Translations under genes and position numbers: made by a program | Part shown: positions 29,401-42,140 of the stretch, in pieces | Position numbering within the stretch: the stretch's first letter is position 1 | Layout of the letters: the number at the start of each line of letters is the position of its first letter | The notes under the pieces: model-generated | The model's input: the letters and a program-made list of their open reading frames with translations, nothing else | The model's database searches: none | Told to the model about the DNA's origin: nothing | DNA from: Macropodus opercularis | Lineage: Eukaryota; Chordata; Actinopteri; Anabantiformes; Osphronemidae | Direction of reading: 5' to 3' | Length of the DNA stretch: 64,000 nt | Assembly (NCBI GenBank): GCA_030770545.1 | Contig: JAUCMP010000026.1 | Span: 7,729,001-7,793,000 of the forward strand

Positions 29401-32400
29401 ATAAGCTAATCTAAGCTTTCTTCAACAGTAATTGTTGTGTCTTAACACTGCTGTGTGGCAGCTCAGTTGAATGATGAATTACTAATAAATGTTCTCACCG
29501 TTGCAGGCACAAGACTGACGATGCAGCATGGCCTCACAGAAAGGGTGGCACTCCCCTTTGCGACAGCGACCGTTATCGACACACACAGTGTCGTCAGCTG
29601 CGTTTTCAGGAGGTGGACATTCACTGCTGTTTCCTAAAATAAGTCAAGATAAGGTTAAAACATTTTAGTTTTTTTTCCCCTTTGTTGTTTTTGCATTACA
29701 CCAGCAGAGGGCAATCACCTGTGCAGGCGGATATGCCTTTACAGGTGGCACTAATGGGCTCCTGGCACCTTGTTCCTGCACGCTCAAACTTGCAGTTTTT
29801 ACAACAAGGACTGTTCCTGTCACTGTGGAGACAAGAAGAACATGCGACTTACTCGTTTCAAGTTCAACTGATTTTTATGGTGAATGTGACCTGCAGACCT
29901 CATACCTGCACTGTGATTCTTTTTTGAGTTTGCAGTCAGATGAGCAACACAGGTCGTCATTAAGGTGAAGTAGCCCTGGGTCGCACTCCTCCCCCTCCTC
30001 CACTCTGGAGTTCCCGCATACTTTGCTGTTTCTTTCCTTGAAGCAGACAGGAGCCTTTTGACGTAACGACTTCTCTATGGACGTCTTGCTGCAGCTAGAG
30101 AAACGCTGGTGGAAAGTAGATGGGTTAGATATTAACTAGGAGCAGACCCTTTCTGCTAATGGTGAAGACAACCGAGTACTAGAGTTAGAGCATATGCATC
30201 TCATAACATAATGCGGTAGATAATTTGCCAAAAACACTAAGGAGTCCAATACATTAACTCACAGGAAAAACTTATCTAACATGCTGTGATCAGCTCATTT
30301 TAAATGGTGTTTAGACCTTGCATTAGACTTTGTTTGATTAACTCAGTGTAGTCCTTGTACTGACAGAACAGTTTAATATTTATTTGCAGTTACAAGATAA
30401 TTTTGCTTCGGTTTTGTGATCAAGTAGCCATTTTGACCTATTTTGTACCTTGTTGTTGACGTGGTCCCCACTCACAGCAATAGGGTACATAACAAACTTT
30501 CCTCCTTGGTCATCACTGGGAGCACAAGGAAGGATATTGTCAGGATCATGCTCTGCACCAAAGTTGTGACCCAGCTCGTGAGTGGTCACCAAATCTGCCT
30601 CCTGATTGGGACACAAAGACACCATATTTACTTTACATATAGTTTAAGGACAAATTACACTAAAACAATAGTATCCAGCACATGAAGAGTCCTGTAAACT
30701 GTGCAGTGGCTCAAACAACACAGAGACGTAAAATGCAACACGGTTTACATAATTACCCATAACACCCACACAAAAAAGGTGTGTCAAGCTCTCAAGCGTG
30801 TCAAGTTGCACAGAGGATTAAAGTTTGTCAAAGATTATGTAGCAGCAAGATAACACTGACCTTGGTGAGGATGGTTTTGCCATAGTTTTTGGTGCTGGTC
30901 AAGCCTGTGTTGAGGTAACTGGGCTTCTTGATAGACTGAGATGGATAGTAAGCTACAAAATGACAACATCACAAAAGACTTAGTCTACCCAAGTTGTAAA
31001 CAGGCTTCTTGACAGTCTCATACACTTTATTGAGCATAAATCTAAATGATCTGTTTACAGTTTCAAACAATGGTATGTGTCCTTACGTTTAGGACAAAGG
31101 CCACCCAGGGCGTTAGGTTTGGAGGGGGCCACATATGCCAGCCCAAGAGTGCCCTCATCAAAATCCTGGTATGTGAACAGGTGGGCCAGACAGACTGTGG
31201 AGGCATTGTCAGCAATGTCTGAGCTGAATTGCTGAGGTACACAGGACATAAAAACACATTAACTGTGTGAAAACATTGTAAACAACGTCTCTCAGTCTCC
31301 CTTTCATACCTCCAAAAGTTTCTTCACATCCCAGACTTCTTTTCCTTTCACAGGGCTGTTCTCCATGTTGTAATGGACCCAGCCATTACGCGCTTGCTCT
31401 GAAGGCGGCTTTGTAGGCTCCTTGTTGATGATGATCTGATAATAGTGACCACCGTTATTTAACAATTCTATAAAATTATACAATTTTAAGCATTTAAACA
31501 AAATATACTGGCCCATTACGCCTATTGTAGGTAATTAACTCCAGAGTTTGGATTGTACAAAGGATTACTTTTTGTAGCCTAATCTCACACCAGAACCAGA
31601 AGAAGGCTGTATTACTTCATTATCACAATACAGTTAGTCACTACCACATTTTAGGATTAGTGTTAAACCATAAATCATCTTTAGCATACTGCTGTTAAAG
31701 GTGGCACTTTTTCACTTCTTGTGGACATTTACAGTGAAGAAGACTGAACAATAACTGTTGAGCAGCTAAATTAATGCATATCTTTTCAGTGAGAAAACCA
31801 GATCCTCACACTATGATAAACAATGTCTCTATTCATTCCCAAATCCTGTGGAACAAATTGAATTACCTCACAAGATGAACACAAAAGCTTTCAGTTTCTC
31901 CAAAAAATGCTGCTCTCAAGCACAAAGAGGGATTGTGGTGTTCTGAGACAAACTTCCAGGAAGGACAATATACAAAACAAAGCTATCGTGCTGTTGAGAG
32001 GATTGTAGCCCTGATGAAGTGCCATGAAATGGTCCAGTGGTTAAATTTAAAATATACAAACCTGACGGATCTGGACACCGTAGCCTTTTAATTCCTCAGC
32101 CCAAGTTGTGTTCCTATAAATGTCATCAACTCGATCAATCAACTCAATCTGAAGTGAGAAAAGAAAAATATGAGATAAGATTATAGGTACCTAAATACTG
32201 ACAACATAATTTTGTTACAGTCCCTTTAAATCACTACTCTATGAGTGTACGTTTTACATGGTGAATCCTTTTTGCATTACTCAATTAGGGTTTGCGTACG
32301 AGAACATAAAACAAAAGCAGACCAAGTAATTGAGAGTGATGCTCTCCTGTCCACGTCCCATGTTTCTGAAGAATCGATAATCTGCAACCAGCAGCAATGG

Positions 32401-35009
32401 GCAAGTATTTTTCTTGGGGTCAAGGACCTGTCGCTTCTCTCTGTGGTGGTACTCTACAAGACACAGACACATACAAAATGCACCAGTCCAAGGAAGGAAC
32501 CATGAAAAAGATAAACCACTGGGGCCACATTCTATCAACCCATTATTAATTGCTCTCCTTTTCACATTTAGCATTTGTGTTCTTTTTTGTTTGTACTTAA
32601 ACTGAACATGTGTTGCATATGAATTAAACTACACTTAGTTTAAAGAATAAGGTCTGCTGCACATTATGTGTCAGTCACAACAAATTGAAACTACTAACTG
32701 GGGCAGTGAACATGCAAGCTATGTTTATTCACGCACTGTTCCACAATATATTACATTTATTGTACAGTGGATATATTGTACAGATATCCTGGAGAAAAGC
32801 CCAAAAACTTTGTAGGCCATACACTAACAGAAAGGACAACAGGAAGATATTCCATTTGAGGACTCCATCACACTATATACTGTACTTGGCTTAACACTGT
32901 TCACAAGTGTGGGTGTGCGATGTTCTGGCTTCAACAACATCTCAGTCAGCTCATTGGACAGCAGAGCCTCCATGAATTTTAATGCCTCCTCCGTAAGAAC
33001 CTTTATCTCGACTTATCTCCCAAAGTGCTTCCAAGCTAGTGAGAACTGTGTACATTTTCAAAGCAGCACAAAAAAAAAAATCTAAAGGCATTTGATTTTT
33101 ACATAACACCCACTTGTCAGTAGTGCGGATGTGCATAAGATCAGCTCGGCTGTGCAGATAAAAAGGCTTTTATTACAGTGACTGTTACAGAAGGTAACAC
33201 CCACCTCCTTTGTCTCACTACTACAGCCTCCTACTTTCTCTCCGCCTTAAACATTCGCCATCCTCCTACTCTTTTTTATAATCCACTATTTACCATGTAC
33301 AAACAAGAGCACAGAGCCTGAGCGACACCAGAACATTACATCCCTAGCAAAGGGGAAAAAAAAAGACAGCACAGCTCACCCTCCTCATGCCACTCCCTCA
33401 CAACAGAACGCGGCAGAATGTCCTCTGTCTCTGCGTGGACATAACCACACACTTTTGGAGACGCTATGCGGCTGAGGTTCTTGATGTCATCGGATCGATA
33501 GACCAGCAACCTGCCATCAGTTGGAGAGTCCATAAACCTCCACAGAGGCTAGACAGCAAAAGAATGTTGTAAGACAAGAGTCATATGACTTAGATGCGCG
33601 TTACATTGCGACACATTTTTCCTGTGAAAATATAAAAATATGATCATTGTAAGATTGTGTCTACACTCAAACTGCACACAATTACTAAAGATAAGTTTTT
33701 CTATTTAGATACCCCACAAAGACTGTGGCATTTACCTCTACGTTATACTCTGCTTCATGGGTTAGAATGTGGGCAGAAAACTCATCTCCATCTATGTGTG
33801 CCTGCACACGTGAATTCTCCTCCCCTGTAAACACAGGATGGATTAAGTTTTATTACAGACTTATACAGTAAGTAATAACGATAAATGCTAAATGATAAAT
33901 AACAATAGCATCTGGACAAAGCAGTATCATCAGCCTGACATTGTAGTTTTTACAATTAAAGCATTTAACACTCTATGAAAATGTAGATTTCATGGTATAT
34001 CCGCATTTTAAAGACAATTTTTTTTTTCATCCACCCACCAACAACATGACCGGTGAAGTAATTTTGAAGCTGAACGTCATAGTTCTCCTCCCTCCCATGT
34101 TCATCAACAAACACGGCTTTAAAGTTGTCAGAAAAAAGGTCTGAGTTGGTGGTCAAGTAAAGCTTGAAATTCCTGGAGTTAAGAGAGCAAGACAGTGTGA
34201 GATCTACATTTGCTTAAACACAGTTACACACAAACACAACAAAGATGTATTTTTTTTAAAAGGACATTGACAACAAGATGAGAAATGAATGATATCTTAA
34301 ATCCCCCCCTCACTCCAAATACAGCAGGGCAGCTCCTCTATCAGATGGAAATCCACCAGCCAAGTTGATTGTGAAGCAGCCCAAACAACTTTTTTGGGAT
34401 AAACCTAAACTTAACTCCAGTTCGCGGAGGTCGATCGGTCGTAAGGGCGCAGCTTTTACCTGTGCAGGGCTCTGAAGCTGACCAGACGCTCCAGGTGGGA
34501 ATGTGTTTGGACGTCCCTCTTTCTTACAGAGTGCAGCTGAATGCCTGACGCCGGCAGAACCTCATAATCCGAAAGCATGGAGTTGAGGGGATCTGCGGGA
34601 CATGGACACGGTACTAGCCAAACTGGATTTACTGGGTTTTGTTCATTTATAAGGGAGATGTCGGCGACTGACTTCCTGGACTGATGTAATGTATTTTCAT
34701 TTAGCCGTTAGTGGGGACCTAGCAGGTTTAATACGGTGTAAGATAAACAGCGGGTTGTCATCGCAGTAGCTTCAACACACGTAAAAAATCATTCCCTGCA
34801 ATGGTCGATTGCATCCATGACGTTAAAAACATTGACTCTTGCGTGAAGCGTTACCCAACCTTAACGTTAGCATTAGCTTGGGCTAGCTTGTCCAGTTACT
34901 CACCGAACTCCGGGGTCTCTTCGTGCTTCTGCTGTGCAGTAACTCTGGACTTGACAGCGGCGTTAATCAAACAGGGAGCCACAAAGGCAAATAACACGAA
35001 TGGCTTCAT
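26438..35009 (-). CDS. adam17: ADAM17 / TACE metalloprotease
   Basis: Membrane sheddase that releases TNF, EGFR ligands and other ectodomains. The 19 coding exons, 5' to 3' on the minus strand: 35009-34904, 34592-34460, 34172-34039, 33824-33736, 33548-33380, 32453-32323, 32148-32062, 31435-31310, 31231-31087, 30952-30861, 30601-30449, 30105-29906, 29822-29719, 29633-29499, 29286-29156, 28961-28883, 28674-28586, 28505-28446 and 26854-26438. They give 859 residues (human 824, also 19 exons). Visible: a hydrophobic signal peptide; a prodomain with cysteine switch PKVCGY (C188); furin site REKR ending at 218; catalytic HELGHNFGAEH (H412, H416, H422) with Met-turn VMYPIA; a Cys-rich disintegrin and membrane-proximal region; a transmembrane helix at about 677-700; and a cytoplasmic tail. 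The tail keeps MDTIQEDPS (Thr796, matching human Thr735) and the terminal DSKETEC. Extra length is mostly Pro/Ser/Gln-rich tail. The a or b paralogue is undetermined. Confidence 0.97.
26855..28445 (-). other. adam17: last adam17 intron
   Basis: This 1.6 kb intron separates the juxtamembrane exon from the exon encoding most of the cytoplasmic tail. It is AT-rich with no coding similarity visible. A CTCCATGGCAAC sequence near 27751-27762 resembles half of an RFX X-box. Other adam17 introns, including the 0.6 kb one at 31436-32061 and the 0.9 kb one at 32454-33379, also look empty. Confidence 0.7.
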
Positions 35010-35183
35010 TTCCAGGCAGCTGTGCTAGTGAGGGAACACTGTCATCGCTATAAGTTGCGGTTTGCCTGAACCCGGAAACGCTTCGAGTGGAAAGCATCCG
35101 CTGGCGCTCACAGCCGAAGCTTCCGGGCACCGCCAGGAATATTGGGAACAAACAGTATGTGTCGTAATGTTTATCTCTCCCTT

Positions 35184-35194
35184 AACATGGCGGC
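35184..35194 (+). promoter_or_regulatory. adam17: YY1-like motif upstream of adam17
   Basis: AACATGGCGGC lies 175 bp upstream of the adam17 start codon, in the GC-rich proximal region, on the strand opposite the gene. It matches the YY1 consensus. Binding is inferred. Confidence 0.4.
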
Positions 35195-36247
35195 CAAGGC
35201 GTTGACGCTGTATTTACTTCAGGAAGAATTAATTAATTTTTAAGACATATGGACGCTGTGGTTTACCGGTAGTCGTTCTGCTGTTTGGTAGTCGGAGGCA
35301 ATGAGTCAACAGCCAAAAAGACTCCATTTTAATGTATACAGTGCAAAGTATTTTCCTCTCAAATGCACGAATATATGTAGTATAAGTAGTAAGTACCATG
35401 GATCCTATTGTATTAATGTTTTAAGGCTTTACTAAAGTTTAATGTTCAACAAGACTGGATTATATCCAATAAGAACATCTGTATTGCATTTGAACATTTG
35501 AATTCACAGTAAGATGCATTAGTTATTAATATATATTATCAATGTTGGAGTACAGCAGTATCTGCATATGTGCTAATGATCATGTATATTCTTAGATTAG
35601 TGACATTGGTATTGGGCATAGCTTCTACCAAGTGTAATACAGAGAAATAAAAACATCCAAGCACAGTTATTATGCAAGTAAAAACAAAGACCTGTTAGGA
35701 CTCGGTTTATAAAATGTTTTATTTATGTTAACATAGCTGATACATAGGGAGTCAAACGTTTCCACAAGGCGTTTGGGGACTACAATTGGCTGAATAACAA
35801 AACAATAGTGGTCCAAATCTGTAATGACAATCACTGGACAGACTAACAAATCAACTTCTTGTACAGACCTGTACTGAAAATTACTCTCGACACTTGGACT
35901 TATGCAAGTTACAGCAATTGTTCCCATTCCAGTGTAATATCTCAAGAGACATGCACGACAGAGTTGATTTAGTTTCCCCGTTAAAAATATCCCTGCATTT
36001 GGTCAGACAAAAGAAAAAAAAAAGCCCCATTTCCCCCAACAGACATGCTTTAGTGATAGAGTGGCATCAGAACCAAGGTGGAAAGTGAGGTTGAACAAAT
36101 GTGTGCTGCTTGGCCAGACTAGTATGTGTTACCAGCATGTAAAGTGTACTGGGTTTCCCTGCAGTATGAAATTTATATTTGAAGTCGGACTTCAGCTGCT
36201 TTAACCGTACCACATAGTAAAGATGTAGCGACAGACACTAAAAATGT

Positions 36248-36260
36248 GGGGGGGGGGGGG
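36248..36260 (+). repeat. poly-G tract (13 G)
   Basis: Uninterrupted mononucleotide run in the probable ywhaq 3' UTR (C on the transcript strand). Length is likely to vary between individuals and is prone to sequencing error. Confidence 0.9.
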
Positions 36261-36662
36261 ACTAGTTTTTAATAGCTATTTAATAATAATAATGCAAAGG
36301 TTCTCAGATGAAATTTAGGCTTCGAGTTACTCAATTATAGGATTTAATGATCTCTGCCTCTATTCTGGGATAGGAGTCTTATACTGTCGTAAAGCTATCA
36401 ATACTTTTCTACAGCTGAAACTGCACAAATGGGAAGGCCAGGACAAACCAACAGATTAGAAGGTTTCTCTTCTCACCACGTTTTCAAATCTGCATTGTTT
36501 TTTTTGTTTTGTTTTTTTATTCTTTCCTTACACAACTCTTATCAGCAATGGGTTTCAATGGTAGAATGTTTGAGTGGAGCAATAAGGAATGAAGTATGTG
36601 TAAAAAGTTTTTTTTCTTTTTGTTGTTTTTGGAGATGACCCAACACTGAGAGCTTGCAAGTT

Positions 36663-39600
36663 TTAGTTGTCATGTCCGCCACCTTCTCCAGTCTCAGACT
36701 CCTCAAGATTGTTGTCTGATGTCCATAACTATGAAGAAAAACACAACAGTTAAAAAAAAAAAAAAAACAAGGAAAACGGAACAAACCTTTGGCTTAGATA
36801 TGATTCAGCGACATGTGACTACAGTTTCACAGGTTTTTTTCTGAATATTTCAATTAATTCATTGTGCAAGAGCAGAACACTCACTGTCAGGTTGTCTCTG
36901 AGGAGCTGCATGATAAGAGTACTGTCTTTGTACGAGTCCTCGTTTAGCTGGTCCAGCTCTGCAATAGCATCATCAAATGCCTGTAAACAAAAGAAAACAT
37001 GAATGCACTGAACATTGCGCCTTACATCTGAGAGTGAAAACCTATCACAAAGTAGATTGCACACCTTTTTGGCCAATTCACAGGCTTTTTCTGGGGAGTT
37101 AAGGATCTCATAATAGAAGACGGAGAAGTTAAGTGCCAAGCCCAAGCGGATGGGATGTGTGGGTTCCATCTCAGCCTTGCTGATGTCAAATGCTTCCTGG
37201 TAAGCTTGCTGTGAGTTTTCAATGGTCTCTGAAGATTAAAAAAAATAGTTTTAGAAAAAAAAAAGAAAGAATAGTCATTTGTAGTTTTCACACACATTTT
37301 TGTAGCAGTGGTAAAAACAACACACTACTCACACACACCTGACACATTAATGCACACAAAAAGAAACAAAATTATTATAAACTAAACATGTTGGTGTTAA
37401 AAAGTAAATAAAAATAAAAGTAAGTGAAAACTCACTTGATTTGTCCTCTCCACTGGCAACTTCAGCAAGGTATCGATAGTAGTCTCCCTTCATCTTTAGA
37501 TAGAAGACTTTGCTCTCAGCAGCTGTTGAGTTTGGAATTAAATGATTATCCAGCAGTTTCTGTAAAGACAAAAAGGTCAGTTTAATTAGATGCATAGGGC
37601 AAAAATGTAACATTAAGTCAACCTGTTAAAAGGTAAATACATTTCAGCATATGCCTGACCACTTAAACCTTCTCACCAGAACGCTACAGTAACAGAACAG
37701 TTCATCATCGAGTACAACCACACACACACCCTCACTGCATGATCCAACAAGAATTGTTGGGACTCTAAGCTTCCCTCCACCAGAGAGCACTACTCTTCAC
37801 TTCCCAAAGCTGCTCAGCTCCATGATTAATAACTTCAACTATGTTCCACTGGGAGTCAAGTGCATGTGTCATTTATACGAATTTTTTGGTCTGTGTCAGT
37901 TTCAACTAAAGTCTAAATTGTCTACAACCAGGCCAAGCCTCTAGTGTATCCCTAGCTGTCTTCTGCCCCAGATTTCACACCATTTTTATGAGCACAGTTA
38001 TTCTCATTAAACTGAAATCAGTATCAACTCCTGTTCTGTCTTAATGCTGATTTCAACAGACCTTGCATACATCTTTCATTCCCTGTTACAACCAAAAATA
38101 TTCTAGTAGCACAGAGGGAAAAAAATAACGTCATAATCACATTTTTTAAAAAACAAACCAAAAGGATAAAATAGGGACAATGTGCAAAGCAAAGGGGAAA
38201 TTTGGCCTAAATGTGTAGCTGACAGCTACCTGCAGTTGAGACATCTTGATCTAAACATATGGCAGAACTGTAAAAATACAAAAAAAAAAAAAAAAAAAGG
38301 TAAAAATAAATAAATCACTGCCAAATAAAACTGCAGTTCGAATTAACGTATCTTCTTCAAAAGCTACAGCCGTTTGTTGAAATCCTGAAAAGGGACACTG
38401 CAAGATCAAGTAACACTGCAAACATAGTACTGGTTGTACATTATGTAATAATGCAGCAAAATATTATACAAACCATGCGTTATAAAAATGACACCCTGTG
38501 ATTACCCTTAAGACCAAGTTATCTTGCTTTCGGTGAACATGAAAATTAATTTGTCAAGACTAATCTGTGTAAATGAAACAACTTATGTTTAATGCTCAAG
38601 TGAGCCAATTTAGAGAGCAGATTCACTGAACTCATAATGAAACGTTTTCCAACTTGTCTGAGCCAGACCCACCCCAGCAGCCACCCTCGAGCAGTTTACC
38701 GACAAAGATTAGCTTGCATTACACACTTGCATGTCTGACATGCTAAGCATTCCTCATTTAATGCATGTTTGGGACAATGGACAAGATGATGGCTAGTGTT
38801 GCATCCAAAGCTTTCACACAAAAGTCTGATTTCAGTCACCAGTGGTCAAATGAAAACACAGTGATGCTCGTTTACATATGTGCCAACATGAAGCAATATA
38901 CGCAGAGAATTAAAAATTTTTTTCCTCAATGATTTTACTTGGCAACACAAAAATGGCACAACAATAAAACGTGCCAGCAGCCCACCACATTGGAAATAAA
39001 CAGAGAGAACCTGATTTATCTCCTGAAGCCTCAAATTTCAATTCACAGTCTTGCAAACAAGCAAATAGCCTTTTATTTGGCTGACCAACTGTTAGTCCTA
39101 TATCCACATCCCTCTGCTGCACCCCAACCGAGACGTACTTTCAAGTTGACATTCTAGTCCATATGGTTTCACACTTTATTGTACAGGAAATCACAAAGGG
39201 GCTCACAAGTAAAACATGCCTATTGTGGTCTCTAGTCTTCTGCCTTTGTGGGTGCACACCTAACCTGTCAAGTTCCTGCAGACAAGTTAAGGCATGAGGA
39301 TGGACACACCCTTATCCCCATCTGCCGACAAAGCCTCAGTCAACGCTTTCTTGCAACAAATACTAAAAGCTGAGTCACAACCATACAAGTGCAAATTCTC
39401 AGAGACAAGTAGGGGGAACTGGTGGAAAGTGAATGGGCCTTACAGATTTGCAGTGCATTTTAAAGACATTAGCTCATGGCAATGAACAGCTAAACATCCA
39501 CAAAGACTTCTAATCCATGATCAAGGCTGCTAGTAGATGTAAACACTGCACTGTATTTATGCATTAAACAGGTAAAAGCAACCTTCCCAGCATAGCCAAT

Positions 39601-40544
39601 TAAGCCTGATCTTGAAATGGGGCAAGTAAAATCTAAGAATGTATATAGTTTTGCTATCTGGACCCATGCCATTGGACATTTCTGGTGATGTGTACAAACT
39701 AAGCTTTGGGGTGAATATGAGTCATTTATGCAAGTAAATTTTTGCACTTGACTAACCACATTATGTCTATGTGCCAGATGGGACTGTATAAATACTGAAC
39801 GTAGGACAGCTTTACAGACTACAGTGCATATATATCTAGTACAAGTATCTTTCGTGTGTGTGTGTGTGTGTGTGTGTGTCTCTTTGGTTCTCTCCGCACC
39901 CCTTTAGACACACCTTGCTTGTGTAGTCACTATGACCGTTTGCCATTTCACACCCTCACAAGGTTTCAAGCCTATTGTTCTAAATGCATATTCCCAAAAG
40001 GCAGACGCAGTGGGAGGACTGCATAATGCTGTCCTCTCTGGCTTTAAGAGCCATATTTATATAACAAGGGAGCTTACGGGAATTAAGTCAGATGCCATTT
40101 GACACATTTTTGAACTAAGAAGCAGTTATCGCCATAAATTTGAATTCAATAAAACACTTCTCTGCGTGTGTCAAGGGCAAAAGTGGAATAATGAATCCAC
40201 AATTTAATCTGCATGCTACAGATTTACTTCATTTAAACGTAATATGTTACCATAACGTCGTTGCAGATATCTTGCAGCTCTTTCTCCACCTTCTCCCGGT
40301 ACTCCTTGATCATCTGCTGCTTCTTCTCGCATCCTTCGGTCTTCATGCCGATGCTGGACATCACCCTCCAAGAGGCCCGCCTAGCCCCAACCACGTTCTT
40401 GTAGGCGACGGACAGCAGGTTCCTCTCCTCGTTTGTCAGCTCCCCGCCTCCCTGTGTAACTTCCTTCATGCACTCTGCCATGTCGTCGTAACGCTCAGCC
40501 TGCTCGGCGAGCTTGGCCCTCTGAAGAAGATCCGTTCTTTCCAT
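36663..40544 (-). CDS. ywhaq: 14-3-3 protein theta (tau)
   Basis: Dimeric cytosolic adaptor that binds phosphoserine/phosphothreonine motifs. Five coding exons on the minus strand: 40544-40251, 37559-37436, 37228-37065, 36980-36885 and 36728-36663, giving 247 residues plus TAA (human theta 245). The phosphopeptide pocket is intact: K49 in SVAYKNVVG, R56, the Arg-Tyr pair in KGDYYRYLAEV, and the Asn residues in LGLALNFSVFYYEI and LLRDNLTLWTS. The tail is acidic and Gly-rich (ETGEGGGHDN). The theta assignment rests mainly on position between adam17 and grhl1. Several stretches (TEGCEKKQQM, QDICNDV, NSPEKAC) look more like the zeta or beta isoforms, and SSIGMKTE replaces the usual SSIEQKTE. Intron 1 is 2.7 kb; the others are short. 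Confidence 0.93.
38280..38298 (+). repeat. poly-A tract
   Basis: Nineteen consecutive A residues in ywhaq intron 1. There is no flanking target-site duplication or element body that would mark a retrotransposon insertion. Confidence 0.85.
39854..39879 (+). repeat. (GT)13 microsatellite
   Basis: Thirteen perfect GT dinucleotides in ywhaq intron 1. Likely polymorphic. Confidence 0.95.
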
Positions 40545-41500
40545 AGTTTATACTGATAAGAAATCCGAAGGTGTATATGACAGTCAGGGACTGCGGAGTT
40601 AAAGAATAGTTGCGGGAAGGGATGGAAGCTGTTAGTCCCCACAACCTGACTAGCTGCGGAAAAAGAAGATAGGTTGTAGATTAGTCATCGTGAAAAAAAG
40701 ACCAGTTAGATAGACTATATAAATTACAGCAGTTATTAAAATCTCGCTACGTCAAGCGGAAGAGACACGTTTACATTATACTTAAAAAAAAAACAACCAA
40801 CCAGCTTTGGGAAACAAAAATATAACGATAAAAATTTTCTAATACTGTCTTTTAAGAAATAGCAAACGTATTACATGCTTTACAGCTACGCTTGGCTGCG
40901 ACTATCGGAAGCAGAGATGTGCTGGCAAGCCCCATTTCGCACTGCAACCCCGCCACAAAGCTGTCTGGTGCAGCTAGCTAGCACAAGCTACATCGGCCAC
41001 TCCTTTCACTAAAAAGGTGCCATGTTAACGTTACTACCAAAGCCATGTTACTACAACAAAGCCCATTATTTCGGTTTAACATTCAAACACCAATCGCGCA
41101 TTTAAATGAAATAAATATAATATACTCATCGTTTCTGACCTGCAGAGGTCCGAATTTCCTCCACAAATTGATCCGATTTGAGCGATTGAACAGAAACGCA
41201 AAGAACGGCAGCAGCAGCACAAGCCAGCTAAAACTGATGGAATTGGGCGGTTCATGTACTTGTGGGTTGGCCAATAGCTAATCGCAATTGTGCTTGATTG
41301 ACAGCATAATTTAGCAGAGTAACCAATAGTTGTTTAGCGCGCGGGGAAGGCGGCCCTTCATGTAAAGTTTGTTAGACCGGAACGCTGCAGTGGCTGGGGC
41401 CACGGGGTTTCCTCCAATTAGAGCAAGGGATGAAGACGTCATCTCATTGCCATGGTAATGTTCATCCAATCAGTGGCTCGTTCAACACGATGTAGGTGGG
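40545..41500 (-). promoter_or_regulatory. ywhaq: ywhaq 5' UTR, 5' intron and promoter
   Basis: On the minus strand a good acceptor (TTTTTCCGCAG) ends at 40654, and a donor-like CTGCAG|GTCAGA lies at about 41140. Together they suggest a non-coding first exon upstream of 41140, an intron at 41139-40654, and 5' UTR at 40653-40545. CCAAT-type motifs occur near 41268 and 41321. An X-box-like palindrome is at 41446-41459. The exon structure is inferred without transcript data. Confidence 0.5.
41446..41459. promoter_or_regulatory. ywhaq: RFX X-box-like palindrome
   Basis: ATTGCCATGGTAAT resembles the RFX consensus GTTGCCATGGCAAC, with two near-symmetrical half sites. It lies 12 bp from a GACGTCA half-CRE and about 0.9 kb upstream of the ywhaq start codon. 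Confidence 0.4.
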
Positions 41501-42140
41501 TGTGGCTCGTACTGCCTCTAGTAAAGCATTTAGGTTGCTTAAGTTTTTACCTTTTTCTCTGATGATCTTGTATAATTTCCTTGTCTGATGAACTGATTAC
41601 ACGTCCTTGTGTAGTTTACCGCTCATTGTCTCAGCTATAAGGGGAAAATGAGGGATATGTTCCTACATCACTGTAGATTACTTCAAACTCAAAACATCAT
41701 TGTTTTCCTAGTTGAAGAGCATCGACTTTTTTCTGCAACGTCATTTGAGAGCCCCTGACATCGCAGCATCAGTGACACTTTGCACCTATTCTTTATATTA
41801 TTTTTCTGCAGTGAAACTAGCTAATTGGCCTCCTCTCCTCTTTGGGTTGACGCGTGGATTGACTGCTGCACAGGCCTGTGTGTAAGAAGGATAGAGGAGG
41901 ATCTTTCTGCTGGGTCATAGGAAGGACATTTTGCATGTCTGTGCCTAGTGAACCTCTGATTTAAAATCTGCCCATGTTGGTAAAACAGTGCTATCCTTTC
42001 CACTCTTTCCAAGGAAATACCTGAAAGTTTAAGAACCTATTTCTATGTATGTGCATGCAAGCAGAAGGAATTAAAAGATCACTGGAACCCACGTTATCAG
42101 TATGGCTGGATTAACTTTCTAGGATGCCCTTGGGCAAAAC

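Larger units (their letters stand above)
35010..36662. other. adam17 promoter and ywhaq 3' UTR region
   Basis: The first 300 bp upstream of the adam17 ATG are GC-rich and presumably carry its promoter. The rest is AT-rich and probably holds the ywhaq 3' UTR. Minus-strand poly(A) hexamers (TTTATT) at 36516-36521 and 35718-35723 allow a short (about 0.15 kb) or long (about 0.95 kb) ywhaq tail. A run of 13 G occupies 36248-36260. No other gene is seen. Confidence 0.55.
37560..40250 (-). other. ywhaq: ywhaq intron 1
   Basis: AT-rich 2.7 kb intron. It contains a 19-base A run at 38280-38298 and a TG microsatellite at 39854-39879. I see no exon-like or RNA-gene-like sequence; open frames at 38846-39485 have no family resemblance. 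Confidence 0.75.

Noticed and set aside
37260..37400. poly-A and CA-rich stretches as possible retroelement tails
   Set aside because: No element body, target duplication or internal promoter is visible nearby.
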